From contig JAMPBN010000001.1 in the NCBI GenBank assembly GCA_023666665.1, forward strand, positions 857,944-921,943: a stretch of DNA of 64,000 nt. Reading direction: 5' to 3'. Position numbers and translations under genes: made by a program. The notes beneath the pieces are model-generated. The model did no database searches and was not told the DNA's origin. It was given only the letters and a program-made list of their open reading frames with translations. The DNA is from Prevotella sp. (GTDB taxonomy: Bacteria > Bacteroidota > Bacteroidia > Bacteroidales > Muribaculaceae). Every line of letters starts with the position of its first letter. The first letter of the stretch is position 1. Shown here piece after piece: positions 17,755-26,621 of the stretch.

Positions 17755-18362
17755 AGCCGGGTGAGTGTCATGAAGTCGCGTTGCGGTGAGACGTGTTCAG
17801 CGTGGAAGCCCAGGGCGCGGGCAGCCTCGACGTTGGCGGGGCCGTCGTCGTAGAACGTAGTTTGCGCGGGTTCTATGCAGAGGTGGGCGGCCGCGTAGTT
17901 GAAGATTCTCGGGTCGGGTTTGCAGCAGCCCACTTCAAAGGATGTGATGATGCCGTCGAAGTAGTCGCTGATGTCGCCGCCGAGCTTTTTGAACTCGGGG
18001 AGAATGAAGCCGCTCCACATAATTGGGTTGGTGTTGCTGAGCATATAGACTTTATGGCCTGCGGTGCGGAGCGCGGCAAGGCGCTCGAGGCGCTCGGCGG
18101 GAATGCCGCGTAGAAACTCAAAGAGGCCGCGGTCAATTTCCCCGCGGGTTATCGGCTTGGAAAAGAGTGGGGTGACCTCTTGGTAGAAGCGTTCTGCGGA
18201 GATTTGACCCTCTTCGAGCAGCCCGAAGAGACCGCGCTGCTGATATGGGTCGAAAAAGGAGTCGGCATCGTCCATGCCCAGGCGTGAAAAAGCATTGACC
18301 GCCTGTTGGCGGTCAATGTTCATAATTACGCCTCCGAGATCGAAGAGTAAATTAGGGGTCAT
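17751..18362 (-). CDS. HAD-superfamily hydrolase (subfamily IA)
   Basis: 203 aa. Motif I is LLFDLGGVIMNID (nucleophile and acid/base Asp followed by Gly-Gly, as in YihX-like phosphatases), motif II is MLSNTNP, and motifs III/IV appear as CCKPDPRIF and FYDDGPANVEAA. A helical cap lies between motifs I and II. Such proteins dephosphorylate small phosphomonoesters, often sugar phosphates or flavin nucleotides. It overlaps ribF by 4 bases, which makes an FMN or related phosphatase role possible, but this is inference. Confidence 0.88.
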   Translation of the reverse strand: MTPNLLFDLGGVIMNIDRQQAVNAFSRLGMDDADSFFDPYQQRGLFGLLEEGQISAERFYQEVTPLFSKPITRGEIDRGLFEFLRGIPAERLERLAALRTAGHKVYMLSNTNPIMWSGFILPEFKKLGGDISDYFDGIITSFEVGCCKPDPRIFNYAAAHLCIEPAQTTFYDDGPANVEAARALGFHAEHVSPQRDFMTLTRL

Positions 18363-18367
18363 ATGGA

Positions 18368-19714
18368 TTATTTTTCGGCGCCGGCGAGTTTCTTGAATTC
18401 GCCGAGGCTTACGGTGTGGTCGTCGATGGTCACGGCGTTGCCGATAGCTTCAAAGAGGTTGGCGTTGCTGACCTGTTCGGCGATGTAGCGACGGTTCTGC
18501 TGGTCTTTGAGCAAACTTTCGGCATAGTTTTTGAGGATAGACTCATCGAGGTTTGCCATACCATATTGTGCAAACTGACGTGCGGCAGCGTGGGTGGCAT
18601 ATTTCATCAGGTCTTCTTCAGTAACCTTGACGTTGAGCTTCTCGGCGATGCGGCCGCTCAGGATTTCCCACTTCATAGCCTGTTCGCTCTTGGAGTATTC
18701 TTCGTCGATGTTTTCGGCGTTTAGATGCTCGGGGTTGCGACGCATAAGCCATTTTTTCAGGAATTCGGCGGGGAGTTCGAAGTTGCCGAAGTCTTTCATA
18801 AGGGTTTCGCGGGTCTGATGCTCAAAGAGTTGTGCGCTGTTGGGAAGGAGCTGTGCAGCGATGCTCTTTTTGAGAGCTTCCTGATATTGTTCTTCGGTGG
18901 TGCAGTCGGGACCGAAAGCGTGTTTGAAGAATTCTTCGTTGTGTTCGGCGGGTTTGAGGCCTGTGATTTCGGTGATGGTGAGTTCAAAGTCGCCCTTGAG
19001 GTTTTCGGCTTCTTCGCGGGTGATTGAGAGCATAGCGGCAGTTTCGGCGGTGTTGTCTCCGGCTGCGGTGTAGGGGTTGTAAACTACTTTGTCGCCGGCT
19101 TTCACGCCCTCGAATTTAGCGGCTTGGTCAGCGTTTTTGAATGTCCAGGGAGCCACGATGACGTTTTCTTTCTCAACGTAGCCTTCTTCCTTGCCGAGCT
19201 CCTTGATGTTGCCTTTGATGAGAGCGCGGTCGGCGTAGGTTTCAATAACCTCTTGGGTGCCGAAGCGTCCGGTCAGGGCCTTGTCTTGCTCCTCAACCAT
19301 TTCGGGGGTCACCTCGATGCGGTAGTAGGGGAGGTGCATCTCCTTGTTGATGTCGATGTTGATTTCGGGAGCGAAGCCGAGTTCGTATTCGAAAGTGTAG
19401 TCTTTCTGCTTGTCGAGGTCGAGTTCGGTAACTTCGAGGGGCAGGGGTTCGCCGAGAATGTCAACTTTATTGTCGGTGAGGTATTTTACCACTGCGTCGT
19501 AGACTTCGTGGTTGATAACGTCGGAGGTAACTTGTTTGCCGAAGCGTTTTTCAACGATGCTCATGGGCACGGTGCCTTTGCGGAATCCGGGGATGTTGGC
19601 ATCCTTGCGGATTTTTTTGAGTTCGGCGGCTACCTTGTCGTTGTAGTCAGCTTCAACAATGCTAACTGAGAGTTTGCCTGTTGTGGCGTTGATTTTGTCG
19701 AGTGTTACGTTCAT
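18368..19714 (-). CDS. tig: Trigger factor chaperone
   Basis: 448 aa. The N-terminal ribosome-binding domain carries the signature GFRKG at 43-47. A central region sits at the PPIase position but is divergent. The C-terminal helical domain (SIAAQLLPNSAQLFEHQTRETLMKDFGNFELPAEFLKKWL) forms the chaperone arms. It binds L23 at the exit tunnel and holds nascent chains. It lies 26 bases after the NagB/PIG-L gene and 5 bases before the HAD gene. Confidence 0.95.
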   Translation of the reverse strand: MNVTLDKINATTGKLSVSIVEADYNDKVAAELKKIRKDANIPGFRKGTVPMSIVEKRFGKQVTSDVINHEVYDAVVKYLTDNKVDILGEPLPLEVTELDLDKQKDYTFEYELGFAPEINIDINKEMHLPYYRIEVTPEMVEEQDKALTGRFGTQEVIETYADRALIKGNIKELGKEEGYVEKENVIVAPWTFKNADQAAKFEGVKAGDKVVYNPYTAAGDNTAETAAMLSITREEAENLKGDFELTITEITGLKPAEHNEEFFKHAFGPDCTTEEQYQEALKKSIAAQLLPNSAQLFEHQTRETLMKDFGNFELPAEFLKKWLMRRNPEHLNAENIDEEYSKSEQAMKWEILSGRIAEKLNVKVTEEDLMKYATHAAARQFAQYGMANLDESILKNYAESLLKDQQNRRYIAEQVSNANLFEAIGNAVTIDDHTVSLGEFKKLAGAEK

Positions 19715-19740
19715 TGTCTTTGTGTATCTGGAGTTTTAAA

Positions 19741-21729
19741 TTACTCTTCACGGATGGGGTGGTATTGCACAAAGGCTTCCATGGCTTCGTATTCGGCGAG
19801 GCCGAGAGAGCTGTAGAGTTGTGCGGTTGCGCGGTTGCGGTCTTCGGCGCGCTGCCAGAAGAGGCGGTCGTCGTCGCCGAGGAAGGGGGCGTTTTCCATC
19901 TGGCTTTGGTGCTTGAGGATGGAGTTGCGCTTGAAGCGTAGTTCTTCGGGCGAGATGGGCACGGCCATTTCGATGTGGTCAATTTCCCATTCTGCCCATG
20001 CGCCGCGATACATCCAAATGCGGCAGTCTTTCATCCACTCTTCGTCCTTGCATTCGTCGATTACGGCGAGTACGGCATCGGTGCAGACGCGGTGTGTGCC
20101 GTGGGGGTCGGCGAGGTCACCGGCAACGAAAATCTGATGGGGCTTAACCGAGGTGATGAGTTCGCGAACAATGGCGATGTCTTTTTCGGTGAGGTCGCCC
20201 TTTTTGATTGCGCCGGTTTCGTAGAAGGGCAGGCGGAGGAAGTGCACGTTTTCGGGCTTAACACCAATCCATTTGCATGCGGTGCGAGCTTCGGCCTGGC
20301 GAATCATGGTCTTGATAGTGCGGATGTCGGCGGAGTCCATATCGCCGTTTTGCTTGTTGGCCACGAATTCGTTGATTTCCTTGCTCTTCTGCTTGAAGTT
20401 TTCGTTGTCGAAGCCGAAGATGGGTGCAATGTAGTCGTTGAGCATGATGTAGCGCATCATGTCTTCGTCGCCCACGGCGATGTTGCCGGATGTTTCGTAG
20501 GCCACGTGTACGTCGTGGCCCTGGTCAACGAGGCGTTTCAGGGTGCCGCCCATGGAGATAACGTCGTCGTCGGGGTGGGGAGAGAACACGATGACGCGCT
20601 TGGGGTAGGGAGTGGCACGTTCGGGGCGGTAGGTGTCGTCGGCGTTGGGTTTGCCGCCGGGCCAGCCGGTGATGGTGTGCTGGAGTTCGTTGAACACCTT
20701 GATGTTTACGTTGTAGCCGCTGCCGAAGATGGCGAGGAGTTCGCCCAAACCGTGGTCATTGTAGTCCTGGTTGGTGAGTTTGAGGATGGGTTTGCCGGTT
20801 TGCTGGCAGAGCCAAACGATGGCACGACGGATGAGTTTGTCGTTCCACTCGCAGGAGGTTACGAGCCAGGGGTGGGAGATACGAGTGAGGCCTTCGGCGG
20901 CGTTGATGTCGAGCACGAGGGTGGTGCGGCTGTGGGTCTGGAGCAGCGATGCGGGCACGTTGGGGGTAACGGGGCCTTCAACTGCTTTGCCGACTACTTC
21001 GGCGCGGTTTTCACCCCATGCCATTGCGATGATGCGGCGTGAGGAGAGGATGTCGTGCATACCGAGGGTGAGGGCGGTTGTGGGTGCGTGGTCTACCTTG
21101 TAGGCGTTGGCCACGTTCTGGCGCTGCTCGGCGCTGAGGAGCACGAGGCGACAGGTGCTGGAGGCGGTTGAGCCGGGTTCGTTGAGTCCGAGAGCGCCGT
21201 GAGAGCCAATCTGGCAGAGGCAGAGGTCAATGCCGCCGGCGGTTTCAATCATAGCCTGGTAGTCGCGACACATTGCGCCGACTTGCTGACGGGGGCAGGC
21301 AGTATTGAAAGAGTGTATATTTTTGGGGTCGATGTCAACGAGGTCAAGGAAGTTTTGCTTGAGGGCGGTCATCGTGCTGGCAACGTCGGCTGAGCCGTCG
21401 GCATAGAAGTCGCAGAGGTTGAACACTATGGTATTTTTGAAGCTTACTTTGCCGGCGTTGTAGAGGTCAATGAGAGCGGCGTAGACTCCGGTGATGGAGT
21501 TGCCGGCACCGAGAGCCATAACGAATTTGCCGCGTTTGGCTTCGGCGCGTTGCAGGGCGTGAATTACGTGTTCGGCAATACCTTCGGAGCCTTCGTTGGA
21601 GGTTTCGTAGATACGTGTGTCGATTTTTTCCTCGCGGGTGAGTGCAGCGAGTTCGATTTCATCCTCGGGAGCGTAGTAGCGGCTGGGGATGCTGTCGAGC
21701 TTGATCTTAGAACTAAGGTTGGTTCTCAT
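19741..21729 (-). CDS. NagB-like / PIG-L-like fusion protein
   Basis: 662 aa. Residues about 40-340 match glucosamine-6-phosphate deaminase (ALGAGNSITGVY phosphate loop; LCDFYADG in place of M-D-E-Y). Residues about 375-640 match the PIG-L/LmbE zinc deacetylase family (HPDDD at 385-389; DPHGTHR with the third ligand His). This fusion is known in Bacteroides and annotated as GlcN-6-P deaminase. Here the NagB loop that normally reads G-x-D-G-H-I reads GSHGAL (residues 175-180), so the Asp and His of the ring-opening site are missing, although NEPGS with its Glu remains. The actual reaction is therefore uncertain. Confidence 0.87.
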   Translation of the reverse strand: MRTNLSSKIKLDSIPSRYYAPEDEIELAALTREEKIDTRIYETSNEGSEGIAEHVIHALQRAEAKRGKFVMALGAGNSITGVYAALIDLYNAGKVSFKNTIVFNLCDFYADGSADVASTMTALKQNFLDLVDIDPKNIHSFNTACPRQQVGAMCRDYQAMIETAGGIDLCLCQIGSHGALGLNEPGSTASSTCRLVLLSAEQRQNVANAYKVDHAPTTALTLGMHDILSSRRIIAMAWGENRAEVVGKAVEGPVTPNVPASLLQTHSRTTLVLDINAAEGLTRISHPWLVTSCEWNDKLIRRAIVWLCQQTGKPILKLTNQDYNDHGLGELLAIFGSGYNVNIKVFNELQHTITGWPGGKPNADDTYRPERATPYPKRVIVFSPHPDDDVISMGGTLKRLVDQGHDVHVAYETSGNIAVGDEDMMRYIMLNDYIAPIFGFDNENFKQKSKEINEFVANKQNGDMDSADIRTIKTMIRQAEARTACKWIGVKPENVHFLRLPFYETGAIKKGDLTEKDIAIVRELITSVKPHQIFVAGDLADPHGTHRVCTDAVLAVIDECKDEEWMKDCRIWMYRGAWAEWEIDHIEMAVPISPEELRFKRNSILKHQSQMENAPFLGDDDRLFWQRAEDRNRATAQLYSSLGLAEYEAMEAFVQYHPIREE

Positions 21730-21769
21730 ACTATGATAGTTGAAAAATGTTTTTTGGTTATTTTATCGT

Positions 21770-21778
21770 GCAAAGGTA
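21770..21778 (-). promoter_or_regulatory. -7 promoter box for the NagB/PIG-L gene
   Basis: Minus-strand TACCTTTGC matches TAnnTTTGC, 40 bases before the start codon. It may drive the whole set down to tcdA, since the genes follow with short gaps or overlaps. Confidence 0.6.
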
Positions 21779-21816
21779 CGAAATTTATTTGAGATTTCGA
21801 GCTTTGGCGCGGAGAA

Positions 21817-23085
21817 TTATTTTTTGAGTGCCTGGTCGAGGTCGGCGATGATGTCGTCGGGGTCTTCAATGCCCACGCTGAGGCGGATAAGGTCGGGGGC
21901 CACTCCGGCTTGACGCAGCTGCTCGTCGGAGAGCTGGCGATGTGTATGGCTGGCGGGGTGAAGCACGCAGGAGCGGGCATCGGCCACGTGGGTAACGATG
22001 CTGATGAATTTCAGACGGTCCATAAACTCTATGGCATCTTCGCGTGAACCCTTGAGACCGAATGCAATGACGCCGCAGGTGCCTGAGGGCATCTGTTTTT
22101 TGGCCAGGGAGTGATATTTGTTGCCGGGCAGTCCGGGGTAGTTGATCCAGGCCACTTCGGGGCGAGTCTGCAGCCACTGGGCAACTTTTTGGGCGTTTTG
22201 GCAATGGCGCGGCACACGCAGATGTAGCGTTTCGAGGCCAAGGTTGAGCAAGAAAGCGTTTTGGGGTGACTGGCAGGAGCCGAGATCGCGCATCAGTTGC
22301 ACGATTGCCTTGGTCAGAAAGGCTGCGCGGCCGAATGCCGTGGTGTAGGTAAGGCCGTGGTAGGAGTCGTCGGGGGTGGTGAGTCCGGGAAACTTGTCGG
22401 CGTGGGCAGTCCAGTCGAAGTTGCCGGAGTCAATGAGTGTGCCACCAACGGTGGATGCGTGTCCGTCCATATATTTGGTGGTGGAGTGGGTGACGATGTC
22501 GGCTCCCCACTCAATGGGGCGGCAGTTTATTGGGGTGGCAAAGGTATTGTCGACGATGAGAGGAACGCCGTGAGCGTGGGCTATGCGGGCAAACTTGGCA
22601 ATGTCGAGGATTTCAACTCCGGGGTTGGAGATTGTTTCGCCAAACAGAGCCTTGGTGTTGGGTCGGAAAGCTGCGGCGATTTCATCGTCGGGAGCATCGG
22701 GGTTGACAAAAGTTACGTCAATGCCATATTTCTTGAGGGTGACGGCAAAGAGGTTGTATGTGCCGCCATAGATTGTTGATGCGCTGACAAAGTGGTCGCC
22801 GGCCTGGCAGATGTTGATTATGGCATAGAGGTTTGCTGCCTGACCGGAAGAGAGGAGCATGGCACCGACACCACCTTCGAGGGCGTTGATTTTTGCGGCC
22901 ACGGCATCGCACGTGGGGTTTTGAAGCCGGGAGTAGAAATAGCCGGAGTCTTCGAGGTCGAAGAGGCGGGCCATCTGTTCGGAAGTTTCGTATTTAAAAG
23001 TGGTTGACTGGTAAATGGGCAAAACGCGGGGTTCGCCCTTGGCGGGTTGCCAGCCACCTTGCACGCAAATGGTTGCAGATTTCAT
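21817..23085 (-). CDS. metY: O-acetylhomoserine sulfhydrylase (Cys/Met metabolism PLP enzyme)
   Basis: 422 aa, the usual MetY length (longer than MetB/MetC). Conserved features are SATICVQGGW at the N-terminus, YSRLQNPTCDAV, the PLP phosphate-site SSGQAANLYAI, IVDNTFATP with the Asp that contacts the pyridine nitrogen, and the Schiff-base lysine in HSTTKYMDGH. It makes homocysteine or methionine precursors from O-acetylhomoserine and sulfide. It is monocistronic by position, downstream of the PIN-gene remnant; I see no SAM riboswitch upstream. Confidence 0.93.
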   Translation of the reverse strand: MKSATICVQGGWQPAKGEPRVLPIYQSTTFKYETSEQMARLFDLEDSGYFYSRLQNPTCDAVAAKINALEGGVGAMLLSSGQAANLYAIINICQAGDHFVSASTIYGGTYNLFAVTLKKYGIDVTFVNPDAPDDEIAAAFRPNTKALFGETISNPGVEILDIAKFARIAHAHGVPLIVDNTFATPINCRPIEWGADIVTHSTTKYMDGHASTVGGTLIDSGNFDWTAHADKFPGLTTPDDSYHGLTYTTAFGRAAFLTKAIVQLMRDLGSCQSPQNAFLLNLGLETLHLRVPRHCQNAQKVAQWLQTRPEVAWINYPGLPGNKYHSLAKKQMPSGTCGVIAFGLKGSREDAIEFMDRLKFISIVTHVADARSCVLHPASHTHRQLSDEQLRQAGVAPDLIRLSVGIEDPDDIIADLDQALKK

Positions 23086-23093
23086 AACGAATA

Positions 23094-23276
23094 TTATTTG
23101 TTTCTACGTGGAATTATAATTTCAGTATTACAGGCTGATAGGATTTGAGACCATTGTCTCCGGTAAAGATTTCTACAGGTGCTCCATATATTATTGGAGG
23201 GATCACAAGTTTCCTTGTCGGGAACACGTAGCCACACGCAAAGGATGCTCGTGTCAAGTATGATTGCCTTTTTCAT
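23094..23276 (-). pseudogene. Remnant of a PIN-domain protein gene
   Basis: The 60-codon frame begins MKKAIILDTSILCVWL, a typical PIN-domain first strand with the metal-binding Asp. After about residue 25 the sequence no longer looks like PIN. In another frame the following DNA reads PVEIFTGDNGLKSYQPVILKL and stops at 23114, which looks like an original C-terminus. A full PIN protein is 130-180 aa, so an internal deletion with frame change is the simplest reading. No function is expected. Confidence 0.55.
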
Positions 23277-23404
23277 AGTTTCCGTTTTGCTGAAATGGCA
23301 TTTTGAATCATTAGACCACCAACCGTATAATTAGCCAACGGCTTCAATATATTCGGTATGTCTTCCACAAGCGCTATTTCGCTTGCTCCTGTTGGGAACA
23401 GGCT
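23273..23404 (-). pseudogene. Remnant C-terminus of the gene once upstream of the PIN gene
   Basis: After an in-frame TAG at 23405-23407 a 43-codon frame without a plausible start encodes a protein-like tail (ALVEDIPNILKPLANYTVGG and so on). Its TGA overlaps the PIN ATG in an ATGA junction. Overlapping stop and start show that the two were once an operon pair, probably an accessory cassette. I do not recognise the family. Confidence 0.4.
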
Positions 23405-23409
23405 CTAAA

Positions 23410-23450
23410 TCAAGGGACGATGTGGAAATTGCATCGTCCCTTGAAATAAA
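23410..23450 (-). terminator. Hairpin terminator after the galactose operon
   Basis: A perfect 13-bp inverted repeat (23410-23422 with 23432-23444, 9-base loop) lies 21 bases past the nucleotidyltransferase stop. The following minus-strand sequence ATTTAGAG is only weakly T-rich, so termination strength is uncertain. Confidence 0.55.
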
Positions 23451-23464
23451 CGCCTGCTGTCTTA

Positions 23465-24370
23465 TTAATTGAACATGTCGGCGGGATATTCGCCGGCGGC
23501 GTGGAGGGCTGCGAGTTTTTCAACGACTCCGGGACGGTCGGCGGCGTAGGTTACGCCGAACCATTTGGAGTCGGTGTCGAGAACTTTAACGGTAGCTTCG
23601 CCGCTCTTAATCAGGGTGTCGATTACCAGAGGAATGAAAAATTCGCTCTTGGGGGTGTTGAGATCCTTGTCGAGGAAGTGTTTAAATTCACGCTCTGAGT
23701 AGTCGAAGTAGTCGGGTGTGAAGCCCCAAAGGTTCATCGAGACGGGTGTCATCGGGTCGAGGTATTGCACTTCGCCGTTTTCGTCGGTGAACATAATGCG
23801 GTGGTCGGGGTCGTAGCTGATAGCGGTGCGCTCGGTTACGGTGGTGAGCAGTCCGTCTTTGTTTCCGCATACGCCGCGAGCCACTGAGCCGTTTTCGGTC
23901 ATGGTGTTGCCAACGCGGAAGCCTACCATACAGTAGTCGCCCTTGCGGTCGTGTTCTTTGCTGAGTTCCTTGGCGATTACTTCAAAGGCGTTGCGGCCAT
24001 AGAAGTCATCGGCATTGATAACGGCAAAGGGTTCTTTGATTACGTCCTTGCCCATGAGCACGGCGTGGTTGGTGCCCCAGGGTTTGGAGCGGTCGGCCGG
24101 GCAGGTGTAGCCTTCGGGGAGGTTGTCAATGGCTTGGAAGACGAGTTCGGTGGGGATGTGGCCTTCGTATTTGGAGAGGATTTTGTCGCGGAAGTCTTGC
24201 TCGAAGTCCTTGCGGATTACGAAGACTACCTTGCCGAATCCGGCGCGGATGGCATCGTAGATTGAGTAGTCCATAATGGTTTGACCTTGAGGGCCTACAC
24301 CATCAAGCTGCTTGAGGCCGCCGTAGCGGCTGCCCATACCGGCAGCGAGAACAAAAAGAGTGGGTTTCAT
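23465..24370 (-). CDS. Sugar-phosphate nucleotidyltransferase in the galactose operon
   Basis: 301 aa GT-A-fold nucleotidyltransferase. The nucleotide loop is LAAGMGSRYGGLKQLDGVGP (residues 8-27), and VINADDFYG holds the metal-binding Asp of the NADD motif. The family is widespread in Bacteroidetes and annotated only as NDP-sugar synthase. It shares one base with galM upstream and ends the galK-galM operon, in which no GalT is present. A UTP:hexose-1-phosphate uridylyltransferase activity on galactose 1-phosphate is therefore attractive, but is inference. Confidence 0.87.
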   Translation of the reverse strand: MKPTLFVLAAGMGSRYGGLKQLDGVGPQGQTIMDYSIYDAIRAGFGKVVFVIRKDFEQDFRDKILSKYEGHIPTELVFQAIDNLPEGYTCPADRSKPWGTNHAVLMGKDVIKEPFAVINADDFYGRNAFEVIAKELSKEHDRKGDYCMVGFRVGNTMTENGSVARGVCGNKDGLLTTVTERTAISYDPDHRIMFTDENGEVQYLDPMTPVSMNLWGFTPDYFDYSEREFKHFLDKDLNTPKSEFFIPLVIDTLIKSGEATVKVLDTDSKWFGVTYAADRPGVVEKLAALHAAGEYPADMFN

Positions 24371-25416
24371 TATTTGTAGCTAAAGTTGAAAGTGATTGAT
24401 TGGTCAAATTTTTCGCCGGGACGGAGAATCACGTTGGGAAATTGCGGCTTATTGATGGAGTCGGGGAGTCCCTGACATTCAATAGCTACGCCTTCGTAAT
24501 CTTCGTAGGGGCGGCCGTTCTTGTTTTTGGGGCATCCGGCCAGCCAGTTGCCTGTATAGACTTGAACGCCGGGTTGGGTGGTGTAGACCTCGAGGGTGCG
24601 ACCGGTTTTGGGGTCTTCGAGGTGGGCGGCGCGGCGCATGGAGCCGGCGTTCCAGCCGTCGATGAGGTAGCAGTTGTCGTAGCCTTTGCCGTATACCAGT
24701 GCGGGATATTCTGCCTTGATGTCGGCGCCAAGGGTCTTTGCGGTGGTGAAGTCCATAGGTGTACCCTTGACGGAGACGAGGTCGCCAGTGGGGATAAGGG
24801 TTTCGTCGGTGGGCAAATAGAGGTGGGCGTCGAGGGTGAGCAGATGGTCGAGCACGGTGCCGCTATCGTGGCCGGCGAGGTTGAAATAGGCGTGGTTGGT
24901 AAGGTTTACCACTGTAGGAGCGTCAGTTTCGGCGCCGAGGTGGAGCTTCAGTTCGCAGTTGTTGGTCCATTCATATGTTGCCGTAGCGGTGAGATTGCCG
25001 GGATAACCTTCTTCGCCGTCTTTGGCGTGGTAGGTAAACTTCACGCGGTTGTCGGGGAGGACTTCGCAGTCCCAAATCTGATTCTGGAAGCCTTCGGGGC
25101 CGCCGTGGAGAGCGTTGGGGCCGTTGTTTATGGCAAGATGGTAGTCCTTGCCGTCGAGTTGGAAGTGGCCGCGGGCAATGCGGTTGGCGCATCGGCCGGG
25201 TACTTTTCCGGCACAAGGTCCGTCGTAGAAATAGTCGGCGGGGTTGGCATAGCCGAGCACCACGTCGGCCATCACGCCGTTGCGGTCAGGAACCTCCACG
25301 CCGACAATGCCGGCGCCGAGGCTGCTGAGGGTAACCTTGGCACCGACCTCGTTGGTCAGCGTTACCAAGGTGATGTCGCCCTTTTGCGAGGGGTATGTTT
25401 TGGTTGTTACAGTCAT
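24370..25416 (-). CDS. galM: Aldose 1-epimerase (mutarotase)
   Basis: 348 aa, full length. The beta-sandwich fold is shown by NRIARGHFQLDGKDYHLAINNGPNALHGG (contains the conserved Asn-Arg and the HGG loop), VNLTNHAYFNLAG with the catalytic His, and AIECQGLPDSINKPQFP containing the catalytic Glu. It interconverts alpha and beta hexoses for galactokinase. It lies 1 base after galK and overlaps the nucleotidyltransferase start by 1 base. Confidence 0.95.
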   Translation of the reverse strand: MTVTTKTYPSQKGDITLVTLTNEVGAKVTLSSLGAGIVGVEVPDRNGVMADVVLGYANPADYFYDGPCAGKVPGRCANRIARGHFQLDGKDYHLAINNGPNALHGGPEGFQNQIWDCEVLPDNRVKFTYHAKDGEEGYPGNLTATATYEWTNNCELKLHLGAETDAPTVVNLTNHAYFNLAGHDSGTVLDHLLTLDAHLYLPTDETLIPTGDLVSVKGTPMDFTTAKTLGADIKAEYPALVYGKGYDNCYLIDGWNAGSMRRAAHLEDPKTGRTLEVYTTQPGVQVYTGNWLAGCPKNKNGRPYEDYEGVAIECQGLPDSINKPQFPNVILRPGEKFDQSITFNFSYK

Positions 25417-25417
25417 A

Positions 25418-26584
25418 TTAGTGGAGCTTGCGGGCGCCGTCGGATATTACTACGGGGTAAATCTTGGGCTCGTGGCCATATTTTTCGTTAAACTTCTTGA
25501 CTACAACGCTTACGAAGGGGTCGTAGAGGTTGTCTTTAACCAGGTTGATGGTGCAGCCGCCAAAGCCGCCGCCCATGATGCGCGAGCCGGTTACGCCGCA
25601 TTCCTTGGCTACGTCGTTGAGGTAGTCGAGCTCTTCGCAGCTTACTTCGTAGAGCTTGCTCATACCCTCGTGGGTTTGATACATACGTTCGCCAACGGTT
25701 TCGTAGTCGCCGCGTTCCAGGGCGTCGCAAACGTCGAGCACGCGCTGCTTTTCGCCGATAACATATTCGGCGCGCTTGTAGTCTTCTTCAGAAATCTGGT
25801 CCTTGATGCTGTTGAGCATTTCCATGGAGGCATCGCGCAGGGTTTCGAGGCCGAGCTTGGCGGCAACGCGTTCGCAGCTTTCGCGGCGCTTGTTGTAAGG
25901 GGAGTCAGCGAGTTCGTGTTTCACGCGGGAGTCGACGAGTACGAGCTTGTAGCCGTCGAGCTTGAAGGGGAAATATTCAAATTCCATTGAGCGGCAGTCA
26001 AGGCGCATCAGGTTGTCTTTCTTGCCGAATACGGAGGCGAACTGGTCCATGATGCCGCAGTTCACGCCGCAGTAGTTGTGTTCGGTGCTTTGGCCGATGC
26101 GGGCGAGTTCAAACTTGTCGATTTTGTTGTCGTTGAACATATCGTTCATAGCGAAAGCAAAGCAGCTTTCGAGAGCGGCTGAGGAACTGAGGCCTGCGCC
26201 AAGGGGTACGTTGCCGGCAAAGACTGCATCGAAGCCCTCAACCTTGAACCCGCGTTTGATAACTTCGCGGCAAACGCCGAAGATGTAGCGTGCCCACTGC
26301 TGCTGGGGAGCGTCTTCCTCTTTGAGGCCGAACTCTGCGGTTTCGTTGATGTCTACGGAATATACGCGGCAGCGGTCGGTGCCGTTGGGTCGGATTTCTG
26401 CTTCAATTATTTTGTCGATAGCGCCGGGGAACACGAAGCCTCCGTTGTAGTCGGTGTGTTCTCCGATGAGGTTGATGCGTCCGGCTGAGGCGTAGAAAGT
26501 GCCTTCGCCACCGAAGCGGGTTTCAAACTCTTCTTTGATTTTTTTCTCCATTTGGATGGAGCAGTCTTGCTGTTCGTTTTTCAT
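25418..26584 (-). CDS. galK: Galactokinase
   Basis: 388 aa from the ATG at 26584. An upstream in-frame ATG at 26617 falls at the expected transcription start of the promoter box at 26622-26630, so it is unlikely to be used; an ATG at 26551 is a further option. GHMP motifs are clear: GRINLIGEHTDYNGG, GAGLSSSAALESC (ATP loop) and GSRIMGGGFGGCTINLV. The galactose-binding Asp lies in NCGIMDQFAS. It phosphorylates galactose at O1. First gene of the operon. Confidence 0.95.
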   Translation of the reverse strand: MKNEQQDCSIQMEKKIKEEFETRFGGEGTFYASAGRINLIGEHTDYNGGFVFPGAIDKIIEAEIRPNGTDRCRVYSVDINETAEFGLKEEDAPQQQWARYIFGVCREVIKRGFKVEGFDAVFAGNVPLGAGLSSSAALESCFAFAMNDMFNDNKIDKFELARIGQSTEHNYCGVNCGIMDQFASVFGKKDNLMRLDCRSMEFEYFPFKLDGYKLVLVDSRVKHELADSPYNKRRESCERVAAKLGLETLRDASMEMLNSIKDQISEEDYKRAEYVIGEKQRVLDVCDALERGDYETVGERMYQTHEGMSKLYEVSCEELDYLNDVAKECGVTGSRIMGGGFGGCTINLVKDNLYDPFVSVVVKKFNEKYGHEPKIYPVVISDGARKLH

Positions 26585-26621
26585 TTTGGTATGATTTGTT
26601 TTGGTTATAATATTCAAACGC

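Noticed and set aside
19975-21042. 355-codon plus-strand frame opposite the NagB/PIG-L gene
   Set aside because: Shadow frame with low-complexity Val/Gly/Phe content caused by codon bias of the real gene.
24400-25491. 363-codon plus-strand frame opposite galM
   Set aside because: Shadow of galM and the galK end; no motif, and galM is unmistakable.
26585-26617. An upstream ATG giving galactokinase 11 extra residues
   Set aside because: It coincides with the predicted transcript start of the promoter box at 26622-26630 and adds residues not typical of GalK.
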